64,000 nt of DNA, taken from the NCBI RefSeq assembly GCF_032854445.1, contig NW_027017957.1:374001-438000 (forward strand), read 5' to 3'. Under the pieces are notes generated by a model. The model did no database searches. It was not told where the DNA came from and saw nothing but the letters and a program-made list of their open reading frames with translations. Made by a program: the position numbers and the translations under genes. How positions within the stretch are numbered: the stretch's first letter is position 1; the number at the start of each line of letters is the position of its first letter. Origin of the DNA: Liolophura sinensis. Its lineage: Eukaryota; Mollusca; Polyplacophora; Chitonida; Chitonidae. Positions 1 to 9,765 of this stretch are shown here, piece after piece.

Positions 1-752
1 TGTTGATGGATGAAGTCAGACTGTGTGGTAAACCTCTGCAAATCGACAAATCAGATTTAATGCAGTGCGAGAATCATCAATAGCTAGATTCCAACATGGA
101 GTTTATTTGGCCATTGTCCAAAGGGAATGCGACGAAGTTTACTAGCCTAGAGAAAACCCTCAATTGTTACATTGGATGACTATCAAAGAATAAATTACAC
201 TGCCAAAGTTATTTTATTAGATTGAGCTAAATTTTCCACTGTACCCAAAAAGGGGCGTGACTAAACGATCTGTTTATAATATGGTGTTTGATGAAAATTT
301 AAAATTAATGCGACAACACTCGATAAACTTACACGGGCAAAGTTAGATTGTTAGGAAATATCGCATGAGATGATGCCGTTACGCAATGGCTATTTTTTTT
401 TTCGCGATGGGTTTTCAAAGAGTAGTGATAATGTGTATAGGCCGAAGTAAAATTTAGTACCGGCGCACTCAGATCTCTGGGACAATAACACAGACTGAAG
501 TTGGCTTGTTACAAGGTACTAGCTGGCTTGTTTTTTTTCGAGCATTTAAATGATAGGTCAATCTTTCATCGTCTTCACATGCCATCCGTTTTCTTTTCGG
601 TGACGTGAGCAATCGAAGTCAGGAAAGGAAAACATCCAGAGGAACACGATGTTTTATAAGAGAGAATTGTACTCATTTCGATATAAGGACTGCGTGCACA
701 ATGAAAAGGAGTTGCTGAGATCATTACATTCAGCGTAAAGGTGGTGACCAGT
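1..752. other. left host flank, no gene seen
   Basis: This AT-rich stretch precedes element 1. I see no splice-bounded exon, repeat family or RNA gene in it. Confidence 0.5.
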
Positions 753-955
753 AGTAGTATGCAGAGTATAGGTTCTGGCAGCCCTTGGGGCCCTCCCCAT
801 AACAAATAAAGACTCCCAACCCCCATTCCCTGAACACCCTCCTCCTGGCAAATAGGGGCTCCCAGCCCCATCTCGAGGCGTATACACACTACAGGTTCAG
901 GCGCACCCTCCCCTTAGGGCCCTCGCCAGAACAAATAGAGGCCCCCAGCTCCCCA
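753..955 (+). repeat. left terminal inverted repeat of element 1
   Basis: About 200 bp of G/C-rich sequence pair with 12925-13415 (minus the SINE at 13089-13351). It is modular: a block GGTTCTGG...CCTTGGGGCCCTCC...AACAAATA near 771-812 recurs in altered form at about 893-940, so each end carries two related units. Confidence 0.8.
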
Positions 956-1040
956 GCGGAGGGTCTGGCGGCTATCGAAATTTCATATTAGAGAGACATC
1001 GCAACTAGGCATACGGCGATATTGCACAACGGCGCGTACA

Positions 1041-1172
1041 ATGACCAATCACCAAGAAGCACGAGCACTACGGGAGGAGTATGAGACGCTGATAGGCGTG
1101 CTGCCCAAGTACCCACGGTCCTGCATTGCCTTGTAAGAATTGCAGGGGTTCCTCGACAGCTATAAAACGGCT
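1041..1172 (+). pseudogene. duplicated 5' head of polymerase B, truncated
   Basis: This segment repeats the first ~45 codons of the polymerase B gene found again from 1581 (shared features: ACTACGGGAGGAGT, then CCCAAGTACCCACGG). It has an ATG at 1041, an in-frame TAA at about 1134-1136, and is cut off just before the small Cys-rich gene. It still has the ATG that the main copy has lost. It is a broken local duplication and is unlikely to encode anything. Confidence 0.7.
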
Positions 1173-1187
1173 GGGAAGCAAGACAAC

Positions 1188-1466
1188 ATGCCAAAGAGTC
1201 TCAATAATTGCCAGTGGCTGCTCATCGGCTCCACGGAGCTCTGTGGAAAGAGTTGTCTGGGGGAGTACTGCGGCTTCCACCTATACCATCTGCGGAAAGG
1301 TCCAGGCACCCAGCCATGTATTCGCTGTGGTCGGGGCGTTAAAAACCAATTTCGGCTCTGCGGGGCCTGTGGATATCATATTGTCCAGACGCGTGAAAGG
1401 CAGCAGAGGCGCTAGGCTTTCTTGGACGAGTTCAAACGGCTGGCGGCTATCGAAATTTCATATTAG
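1188..1466 (+). pseudogene. small Cys-rich (zinc-ribbon-like) protein, late nonsense
   Basis: This ~92-codon gene lies just upstream of polymerase B in both elements. The visible pattern is C-x(9)-C-x(3)-C-x(4)-C, then PCxxCGRG and LCxxCG, i.e. several Cys pairs that could bind two zinc ions. The ATG at 1188 matches the start inferred in element 2 (38367). An in-frame TAG at 1413-1415 replaces a lysine codon of element 2 and removes the last 16 residues, which are otherwise still in frame to 1464-1466. I recognise the pattern from other animal Polintons but know of no proven function; a DNA- or RNA-binding role would be inference. Confidence 0.65.
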
Positions 1467-1580
1467 AGAGACACCACCACTAGGCATACGACGATATTGC
1501 ACAAGGACGAGTACAAAAAGCTGGCGGCTATCGAAATTTCATATTAGTGAGGCATCGCCACTAGGCATACGGCGCGTACA

Positions 1581-4500
1581 AAGACGCACCATCAAAAAGC
1601 GCAAGCACTACGGGAGGAGTTTGAGACGCTCCTAGGTGTGCGGCCCAAGTACCCACGGTTCCGCAATGCCTTGGAAGAATTGCAGGGGATCCTCGACAGG
1701 CATAAAACGGCTGTGGCTGAGTGGAAGCGGCTGCAAGACATCAAGAACTCCCCAAGTATCGAGGAGTTGAAGCAAGACGTCAAGAACCCCCTCAGTAACG
1801 AGGAGTTAGATGTATTGCTAGGCGGAATACAGGGTGAAAAGAAACTAGAATTCATTAACACCGGCCATGCCATAAGGAATCTCCTCCGGGTCTGGCAGAT
1901 GGGCGTACCAGCAGGCGTTTGGACGGACCCAGTAGCCTTCTTAGAAGAAATTCGAGCCATTATTCGCCAGAAGCTAGAAGAAGAGATCCTGGCACTCAAC
2001 GGGGTTAAGTTCCATTTAGGCATCGGGGTTCAGCTGCGAAAGGACAACGCCGATGGCAGTGAAGAGTATACCAGCCCAGTACACCGCAGCAAACAAGAGG
2101 TGACATTGGTGACATTGACGGGGCTCTACATAAGGTCTTCCCCACCATCCAGGAGGCGCTAGAAAAATGGACGCAGCGAGGGTCAGGGTGGGCTGTAAAT
2201 AGCGTGCAAACACTCTGGCTTGACATTGCAAGGTATCAGCCGCTGAGAGGCGGGTCCTACATCCCCCTACCTGCAGCCGTGAATAACAAGAAAGCAGTCA
2301 TCAACGTGAAGAACAAAGACGACGACTGCCTCCGATGGGCACTCCAGTCTACCTTATTTCCAGCTGCCAGAAACCCCCAGAGACCAACAAAGTATCCCCC
2401 CAATGATGGTCTTGACTTTGGGGGGGGGGGGGGGGGGGATCGACGCCACCACACCCATCTCCCTAAAGTGGAGGAAAAGAACAACCTCGCCATCAACGTG
2501 TTCGGGTGGGAGAAGGGCGTGATCGTCAACCGCCTCAGCAGGCAGCCCGGCGACACGCCCTGGATCAATCTGCTGCTGATTGAGACGGCAGGCAAATTCC
2601 ATTATACGTAAATAAAAGACCTCAATCGGCTCCTATACCAAGAAAGTAAGGCGCCAAATCGCAAACACTTCTGTGGGCGCTGCCTACTCGGCTACACAAG
2701 GGAGAACCTGCTAGAGGCACATAAGCCAGAATGCCGAGGGATTGGCCAGACGGCGGTGAGGGTAGAAATGCCCCAGGAGGTGGAAACCAAGATTACCTTC
2801 CAGAACCACCAATAACAGCTACCGGCTCCGTTTATCATATATGCCGACTTCGACGCTCTGACCAAAAGGGTTGAAGGCCCACAGCAAAGCCCTACAGAGA
2901 GCAGCATTCAAAAGACTCAGCACAACGAGCCCTGCAGATACTGCTATGTAGTGGTGCGTTGCGACGGCTGCACAAAAAACCTCGTGGAATAGAGGCTCTG
3001 ACGCGACGGAACACCTCCTCAGAGCTCTCCAGCAGAAGGAGCGGGAAATCCAAAATGTTCTAGCTAACCCTATAGCCATGACGATGACTATCCAGGACTG
3101 GCAGGCCCACACCAACGCCGCAACCTGTCACGTGTGTGAGAGGCCTCTAGGCGCCGATTCTGTGCGCGATCACTGCCATATCACCGGCAAGTACAGAGGC
3201 GCGGCCCATAACGCATGAGTTGCGGCTGGGTCCCAAGACAGCCATACCAGTAGTCTTCCACAACCTACGGGGCTACGACGGCCACCTCCTGATGCAAGAC
3301 AAAAGTAAGGTGGAGGGCCGCATCTCCTGCATCCCCAACAACATGGAAAAGTACATCTCCTTCTGGCTGGGGCAGCTCCGCTTCATCGACAGTGTTCAAC
3401 TGTTACCGACTTCCCTTAACAATCTGGTAGAGGCCAACAAACCTGAGGCTTTCCACATCACACCCCGGAATGAGCCAGCCGAAGAAAAACGTAAGTTACT
3501 CATGGGCAAGGGTGTGATTATATGATCTCCTGGGAGCGCTTCGACGAGTCCAGCCTCCCACCTAAAGAGGCTTTCTACAGTAAGCTCAAAGTCGGAGGCA
3601 TTAGCGATGAGGACTACATCCACGCTCAACAGGTATGGAAGGTATTTGACTGCACCAATCTGGGAAACTACACAGACCTTTACTGCCGCACAGACGTGCT
3701 CCTATTGGCTGATGTGTTTGAGGCCTTCCGGAAGACCCCGCTCACTACTTTACGCGCCCAGGTCTCTCGTGGGATGCGCTGTTCAAGAAGACCGGGGTAG
3801 AGCTGGAGCTGTTGACGGACTATGACCAACATCTCTTCATTGAGAAGGGGTTGCGAGGAGGTATCTCGCCAAAACCAATAATCCGCAGGTGGAGGGATAC
3901 AACCCCGAAAGTCCAAACAGCTACATCCAATACCTAGAAGCCAAGAATCTATATGGCTGGGCTATGAGTCAGTGTCTTCCGACGGGCGGCTTCCAATGGG
4001 TAGATGACGCGCAGCGTCTCGGTGAAACGATTGCTGCCTACCCCCACAACAGTCCTTCTGGTTACATCCTCGAGGTCGACCTAGAGTATCCGGCCGACCT
4101 ACATAACGCACATAACGGCTACCCATTAGCTCCGGAGCGTCTGGTGGTCCAGAAGGATTGGATGTCGGACTATCAGTACGGTCTTCTCGGCAAGAAAGCG
4201 CCTATCGAGGTCGAAAAGCTGGTCCCCAACCTCCGCAAGAAGGAACGGTACGTCCTGCACTATTGGAACCTACAGCTGTATCTATCTCTGGTAATGCGCC
4301 TGACAAAGGTTAACAGGGGCCCTGAGATTCGCCCAGAGCCCTTGGATGGAACCCTATATTAGGATGAACACCGAGCTCCGAAAAACGGCCGCGAGTAAAT
4401 TCGAGAAGAACCTGTACAATCTATTGAACAATTCGGTCTTCGGAAAAACCATGGAGAACCTCCGGAAGCGTGTGGACGTCAAGCTGGTACGCTCTGGAGA

Positions 4501-5221
4501 AGACGACAAGCTCCGACGCTTGATAGCCAGCCCGAGCTTCGGACGGGCAAACATATTTGATGATGACCTCGCAGCGATTCAGATGCACAAGACCCGTCTA
4601 GTCCTAAACCGACCTATCTACGTGGGCATGAGCATTCTAGATCTCTCAAAACATCTGATGTACGACTTCTACCACAACCACATGAAGGCCCAGTAAGGAG
4701 AGCGCTGCCAGCTCCTCTACACTGACACGGATAGTCTGCTACTCGAGATTCAGACTGATGATGTTTATAGGGATATGGCTGAGAATGCAAACCTGTACGA
4801 CACCTCAGATTACCCACAAGACCACCCCCTGTACAGCGTAGCAAATATGAAGGTGTTGGGGAAAATGAATGACGAGTGCGCGGGGCGTCCAATCGCCGAA
4901 TACATAAATCTGCGTCCCAAGATGTACTCCATTGTGGAGGCCGGCGGAGCCAACATAAAGAAGGCCAAGGGCGTGAAAAAGGGTGTTGTGGAAAAGCACA
5001 TCCGCCATAAGCAGTGCAAAGAGGCCCTCTTCGAAAAGAAGATCTTCCATCACGGTATAGATGTGCGGCGATCAGAGCGCCGCCATATCTACAGACAGCA
5101 CCTGATTAAGGTCTCACTGTCCCCCTTCAATAGTAAGCGCTGGATCGCCGAAGATGGTGTCCACTCCTTGGCTTATGGCCATAGAGATGCGTCCCGTAGG
5201 ATGGGCTGGAATTACTACTAG
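1581..5221 (+). pseudogene. polB: DNA polymerase B, protein-primed type (pseudogene)
   Basis: This is the replicative polymerase of the element, about 1210 codons long, which is normal for Polinton PolB. Exonuclease motifs are visible: Exo I as YADFDAL (~2840, DFD where element 2 has DFE), Exo II HNLRGYDGHLL (~3258), Exo III YCRTDVLLLADVFE (~3682). Palm motifs follow: motif A YLEAKNLYGWAM (~3931), motif B NNSVFGKTMEN (~4426) and motif C YTDTDS (4718-4735). The start ATG has become AAG. The frame is broken many times, for example a small tandem duplication near 2100, a 19-G run at 2420-2438, stops at 2609 and 4694, and a one-base shift near 4330. The final TAG (5219-5221) overlaps the convergent integrase stop. 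Confidence 0.9.
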
Positions 5222-5883
5222 CGCCGTAGAACCCCATCCGGGGGAAGCTGAGTATCGGGAGGCACTATAAGCAACTCTTCACGAACGAAACCCCGTCGCG
5301 GGCCATCCGACGTATCGTCTAGATAGTAAAGCACGGGTTCATTAGGCTTTGTGACAGAGCGATCAAGCCGATATATATCTAGAGACCACACAGGATCAGT
5401 CGCGCGACGGCGACCGCCCTCCAGCTCTCTAGGCTGATAGAGATAACGAACGCCAACACCCTCGGGGATCTTCCGCTCATTAAGTCCAACGGGACGACCT
5501 GGAACCGTCGAGGAAGGCTTATGGGCACCCCTTTTGCCTTGATGGCGTCTTTCGGCTTTTTAACGATCAGTCTCGTTGTCTCGTTATTCAGAACGGCCTC
5601 AACAGAGGGCAGCTGAGCCACCCATTCAGTAGACCGGTGTTCGGGGGGGGGGGGGGGGGGAGGCGCATCTCCTGGGCGTACTGATGTCCAAAGAGCCGCT
5701 CAGCCAGAGTACGGTTGAAGCGCTCCACTGTGCCTTGGTCTCGGTGGATATCCACCAGGACCGGACCACATCTTCCGAGACTTTAGCCGCAGTGGCAATT
5801 TTCTGGATGGCCGCGCGGCCCTACCAGTACCCACGAGGGCTGTAGTAGATATTTGCCAGGAGAGCAGACACCTTCTTAGCCAT
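5219..5883 (-). pseudogene. int: retroviral-type integrase, internally deleted
   Basis: This is the DDE integrase that inserts the element. The N-terminal part (ATG at 5883, motif ANIYYSPRGYW) is interrupted by a TAG right after that motif. It then jumps at about 5757 into VERFNRTLAERLFG, which holds the catalytic Glu; the two catalytic Asp and their surroundings are gone. A run of 18 G (5643-5660) lies in the remaining core, and the frame shifts again near 5500. The C-terminal tail (GVGVRYLYQP..., RRGFVREELL) is readable up to a stop shared with polymerase B. The gene is convergent with polB, as in element 2. Confidence 0.85.
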
Positions 5884-6039
5884 GTCATCAAGGTATTCTA
5901 GCATCCCTCTAACAGATTTGAGACGAAAAAGATGTTAATCGTCGCGGCTTATATACGTGCGCAGAACCACCTCACTACTAAGATCGTGCCTGCCAAACGG
6001 CGAGGAGCTCGATGGGGAGTCCGGCACAGTCAGTTCGGA

Positions 6040-6488
6040 TTACTTGGTAAGTTTTGCGATTCCGTAACTCACACCCCGAACCACACACATTCCCAGGATG
6101 ACGAAGGTCATCTCGCGGTGTTTTTGATCTTCACTAGGCACATAGAAATCGGAGAGCTGTGGCTCTGTGCCCAGCAGCGTGTCGCGTGCATCGCATGTAA
6201 GAGTTTTGCCGTGACCCTAGAATACTCGCGGAATGCAGCGTCGACTTCCTCGAACGTTTGGACAGCGTGGCCCAGGCGGAGGAGTTCATCGTCAATCCAG
6301 TCCAAGCGCTCAGTGCGCTTTCGGGCCCATTTTTCCTGGGCCGCTTGGAGCTGCTCTACAGCGCGGTCATGGCGCCTCCGCTCTTCGTCGACACCGGAAC
6401 TAATCAGCATCGAAAACATATAGGTGCTCCCGCTGAAGGACAAAGCGTTTACGAGGGCGTCACCCATCATCATTGCGATGGAGGCCAT
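6040..6488 (-). pseudogene. 149-aa Polinton protein, one-base frameshift
   Basis: This is the homologue of the intact gene at 34714-35163. It starts at the ATG at 6488, has a hydrophobic N-terminus (MASIAMMMGDALVNAL) and a charged, probably coiled-coil middle (RRRHDRAVEQLQAAQEKW). A single-base loss after residue ~92 (near 6210) puts the rest out of frame. In the original frame the C-terminus would hold a second hydrophobic helix. It starts two bases after the stop of the 79-aa gene, so the two are probably co-transcribed. Function unknown; a membrane or virion-associated role would be inference. Confidence 0.7.
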
Positions 6489-6490
6489 TA

Positions 6491-6730
6491 CTACTGGATT
6501 ATGTTGGGAGGAAGGAGCCCTTGTTTAATTAGCAGTTCCTTCGAAAACATGGCCAGGCCTACATCTGCAATGACCATGCCGATGTCACGGGGTGTTAAGT
6601 CCAGGTTCAGGAGGGCTCCTTTCAGGAACATCTGGCCGAGACGAGCGTACCCAGTAGCCAGGAGAGAGACCACAGCGACGTGGTAGGCCGCGTTGACTAG
6701 CACTGTTCCGTCACCGGGTGGAGTAGACAT
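6491..6730 (-). CDS. 79-aa hydrophobic Polinton protein, intact
   Basis: This small open frame is intact in both elements (element 2: 34472-34711), with about 80 percent identity by eye. It begins MSTPPGDG and has two hydrophobic stretches, roughly residues 17-40 and 48-66, separated by a short polar turn. A TATATAG lies about a dozen bases before the ATG. It is followed at once by the 149-aa gene. It is one of very few genes still open in both copies, which could mean either constraint or just small target size. Function unknown. Confidence 0.7.
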   Translation of the reverse strand: MSTPPGDGTVLVNAAYHVAVVSLLATGYARLGQMFLKGALLNLDLTPRDIGMVIADVGLAMFSKELLIKQGLLPPNIIQ

Positions 6731-6736
6731 GCTGCT

Positions 6737-6746
6737 CTATATAGAA
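6737..6746 (-). promoter_or_regulatory. TATA-like box before the 79-aa gene
   Basis: TATATAG lies just upstream of the ATG and is identical at 34459-34465 in element 2. It is unusually close to the start codon, so it may belong to a very short leader or be coincidental. Confidence 0.3.
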
Positions 6747-6837
6747 AGGGTCGCGACGTGTATTCAAATGGAGATTCTTTTCTTGCGGCGTGATATCTTT
6801 TTGCAGCGTAATATCTGCACCTCGTGCATGTGCTGTA

Positions 6838-7232
6838 TAGCAGCTGCGATACACGCGTAGCAACACTAGCACTGCAAGTATGACATCGCCTAATAACGCC
6901 AGGGGCGCCCTCCATTGGGTGATTTGGTGTGCCTTAGTAGAATCCGGTTCCTTCGCAAAATCTGTGGCTCCCCCTTCCTTCGTAGAATCCGGTTACTTTG
7001 GTTGTTTCTTGGTGGAATCAGCTGCGCCAAGCAAAGCAGCCTTTGCCTCGCGAAGCTCGTCCTTGAGCTTTTCAGCCTTGGCCTTTCTCGCTGCAGCACC
7101 CGCTCGACCCGCAGCGACTTTTTTGGGATTCTTCGCAGGGCCGTCATTCGTAGAATCCGCTGTCACCCCCTCGGCTTCCTTCGGGCCTTCCGGATTCGTT
7201 GTACTCACGTTCCTCTGGATCATACGGCTCAT
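6838..7232 (-). pseudogene. Lys/Ala-rich protein with C-terminal TM, nonsense
   Basis: This is the homologue of 33937-34332. It starts at MSRMIQRN (7232). The middle is rich in Ala, Lys and Arg (AGRAGAAARKAKAEKLK), followed by repeats of PDSTK type and a hydrophobic C-terminal helix. GAA in element 2 is TAA here (~6993), stopping translation before the helix. The basic middle could bind nucleic acid in a virion core, but that is inference. Confidence 0.6.
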
Positions 7233-7267
7233 TTCTAGGACGGTAGTGGTGTTCAAATGAGCAGTGC

Positions 7268-7726
7268 TCAGCAGTGGTTAGCCATGGTTAACGGTGCTAA
7301 GTACTTACCATAGCAGTAGTATAGCCAGCAGCTAGCACTGCGAAGCGCCTGTTCAACAAATGGGTCGGTGGCGAGCTGTGCCATGAGCATTGGTCGATTC
7401 TCGGGTGAGATTGGTAGGAGCCAGCTGGCCTCCCTTACATATGATCTCAAGAACATACCTTCGAGACCGTTAACCATCCGCGCACCGAGCTTAGCCTCGT
7501 ACCGGGAGTACAACCTTTCAACGTGTTCCTCGCTCATGGCGTCGATCTCAGCGGCTGTTACGTCTTTTTCCAGATATCGCTTGGCCTGCCCATCCACCGC
7601 AAGTGCCGCCAGCCTATCCCTGAGCTGCCGTGCATCATCTTGTTGGCTGGGGTCGGGCTGATGGCTTCGGCCGGGCTCCTCCTCTGCGCCCAGAATGTCA
7701 TCTATTATAAGCTCGTCGGTATCCAT
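7268..7726 (-). CDS. acidic-headed Polinton protein, shortened C-terminus
   Basis: This 152-residue frame matches 33450-34025 of element 2. It starts MDTDELIIDD with an acidic stretch, then a helical middle (LRDRLAALAVDGQAKRYL) and a conserved core ending in SCWLYYCYGKY. A small deletion relative to element 2 changes the frame after LTMA and stops it early, so the last ~45 residues are missing. It lies just downstream of the ATPase remnant on the same strand. Function unknown. Confidence 0.6.
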   Translation of the reverse strand: MDTDELIIDDILGAEEEPGRSHQPDPSQQDDARQLRDRLAALAVDGQAKRYLEKDVTAAEIDAMSEEHVERLYSRYEAKLGARMVNGLEGMFLRSYVREASWLLPISPENRPMLMAQLATDPFVEQALRSASCWLYYCYGKYLAPLTMANHC

Positions 7727-7753
7727 GCTTCATTGGAAAAGAGGCGCCTACGT

Positions 7754-8165
7754 CTAATATATAATCTTAGATGTCCCGGGCCTATCAGTCATTAGCAGGA
7801 GCTTAGAATGCGGATTGTTCTTGAGCTTCTGTCGAACCTCTGCCTTTTCGCTCTCGGCCTCGATGATGTGGTTCTCCTCCAGGCATTCGTTCAACGAGTG
7901 CCGATCTTTGCAGTGGAATAAAGCCACCCACCTTGTCTGCTCGCGAAAGTCTTTGAGGACGGCGTTGTATTTCTGAGGTGCTTTGCTTTGCATGACGGCC
8001 CGAAAAAGCCATGAATGACAACATTTTTTGATTCTTCTTCATCGCCTCCAACGCGCTACAATCATCGATGATGTATAGGGTGGGCTCCCCCTCGAACAAT
8101 CTGTAGAAAGCTCTCAGACAGTCGTTGAGCTGCTCGCTGGGGTCAAAACAATAGACGGGTCGCAT
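7754..8165 (-). pseudogene. packaging ATPase, C-terminal remnant
   Basis: This is the 3' part of the A32/FtsK-like genome-packaging ATPase. The Walker B region LYIIDDCSA is present; the Walker A P-loop is absent because a deletion fuses codons of the capsid gene directly to the middle of this gene at about 8166. A second small deletion near 7985 shifts the frame after GRHAKQ. The tail to SKIIY is otherwise recognisable. Compare 32810-33424. Confidence 0.8.
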
Positions 8166-8389
8166 GAATTAATCGTAATCGAGAAGGCCAAGCGCACGGT
8201 ATCGGGCACAATGACGTCCTTTGTGCCGAAGTTGGGGAAGCGGACCAAGAATTGTTGATTCTGGTCGATCGTTCTCGGGTTATTGGTGACGACCACGGAC
8301 TGCCGTTTACCTTGTACCTCGAGAGGCTTACGGAGTGTTCTGAAGGGTTTAGCCTGCGTCCGCATGCATACGTTGTGTATTAAAGACAT
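8166..8389 (-). pseudogene. probable major capsid protein, N-terminal remnant
   Basis: Only the first ~75 codons remain: a basic leader (MRTQAKPFRTLRKPL), then QQFLVRFPNFGTKDVIVP and VRLAFSITINS. At about 8166 the frame runs into the ATPase gene; compared with element 2, roughly 1.2 kb is missing. The start (ATG at 8389 or 8365) lies only ~45 bp from the divergent gene beginning at 8435. See 31587-32838 for the fuller copy. Confidence 0.65.
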
Positions 8390-8434
8390 ACCTTGTGTAT
8401 TCAAGTTATACCTTGAATGTTCAGTACGAGGATT
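8390..8434. promoter_or_regulatory. short divergent intergenic region
   Basis: Only about 45 bp separate the capsid-type gene (minus) from the hydrophobic-tail gene (plus). It contains a direct repeat of TATACCTTG/CATACCTTG. The same arrangement exists at about 31535-31586. A shared bidirectional promoter is an inference. Confidence 0.35.
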
Positions 8435-9765
8435 ATGGCAGACTTTGACTTTGATAATCCGGCGTTCGACGACGCCCAAGAGGACTACAACAATGCCCAA
8501 GACGACGACGTCGAACAGACCTCTCTCTTTACAGGTGATGTTGTTCCCAAGACACCAATATTGGGTACGATCTACGAAGACCAAAAACCAAGGGTGATAC
8601 AGAACGCCGTGAAGACTTATTACAAAATCATGGCGAAGGATGATTGGTATCCCAACCTTACCCCACTCCGTTTAAACGAAGAAAATAAGTTTATGCTTGT
8701 CGATGGGCGTCTGCGACTCGTGAACTACCCAAAACTGGAACTCACCAACGAACAAGCTGGCGAACCGCTATCCCTAACAACAATCGCCAAGAATGGAGGG
8801 AGAAGGGCTGTTAAGGATGCAACGGGTCTGGGCTTTGTAGACTGGAAAGGAGAAGACAGAACGAAAAACAGAAAACAGAAACACTGTCTCCGGCAAAAGT
8901 CTCAATCCTGGAGACAAAACTCGATGCCGCGGCCGCCGAGGCAGACAACATGGAGCTGAAGGATTTAAGCCAACCAGCGAGAAAGGCCGCTGATGCTGTC
9001 CACATAATGGAAACAAGCTTGACGGAGAGTGAGGTCGAGCGGGCTCTTGAAACGATAAACGACCCTCCTCTTCCCATGCGAGAACTTCTGGGGCGTGACA
9101 AGGTACTGCAGACCTCGGAAGGCGAACACGCGAATAACCTCGCCAAGCTGTCAAGTCTCGATAAGGACATCGCAAAACAAAAACAGACGTTGGAGGAGGC
9201 CCTTGATGAATACTCCCGGCGTCGTATCGCAAACCGGATAAGGAATCTCGAGGGCGAGAGGGTGGCCCGGCTCGAAGCAGCCTCTTTAACGGCCGAAGGC
9301 CTGCGCACGCAAATACGCCGCATCAAGCAGACGGTCGATCGCATCCTACACAAGGATACCACTCTAACCGAGCTCGTCCGCACCCTCTTCCGGGAGCAGG
9401 GAATATCCGTGGTCTCCATTCTCACGGCAATTGGGATGGCGATCTCGACACTGGGGCTGACGATAAAGTTGGCGCTGACTGGCGGGTCCGGCGGGGGTAT
9501 CCAACCAACGCCACCTCCACCCGACGGGCGTGGTCTTAAAAGATGGGTAAAAAAGCATCTCCAGTCCCTGGCGCACGCCCTTGGCAGGCTGGCTGGGAAG
9601 GCTGCCGCTGCGTTTCCCAGTTTTATTGGCAGTATCGCGTTCTGGCTACTCGGGAAAGCGGCTGGGTGGCTGGCCGATAATGTCTGGGCTCTAGTCGTCG
9701 CAGTAGGTGGCCTAATGCTCGTGGTTGTTCGCAATCATTTAACGAATAGTCCACAGCAGCAGTAA
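8435..9765 (+). pseudogene. hydrophobic-tail structural-type protein, one frameshift
   Basis: This gene of about 440 codons starts MADFDFDNPAFDDAQED with an acidic, low-complexity head (ATG at 8435). A globular part follows (e.g. YYKIMAKDDWYPNLTP), then a long helical region likely to form coiled coils (residues ~150-310). After a Gly/Pro linker with PTPPPPDGRG comes a C-terminal hydrophobic domain with AFWLLGKAAGWLADNVWALV. The frame changes once between about 8830 and 8865. The last 27 bp overlap the 3' end of the convergent gene on the minus strand. Element 2 keeps only head and tail (31163-31534). Function unknown; membrane-active minor virion protein is one guess. Confidence 0.6.

Larger units (their letters stand above)
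966..1575 (+). repeat. three copies of a ~60-bp unit around the Cys-rich gene
   Basis: A unit containing GGCTATCGAAATTTCATATT and then CTAGGCATACG occurs at about 966-1020, 1436-1500 and 1518-1575. It corresponds to the last codons of the small Cys-rich gene plus the spacer before polymerase B. Element 2 has it once (about 38057-38115), so the extra copies are rearrangement products of element 1. Confidence 0.75.

Noticed and set aside
1126-1635. 169-codon open frame crossing the repeated units
   Set aside because: It runs through three copies of a non-coding spacer in a frame different from both real genes.
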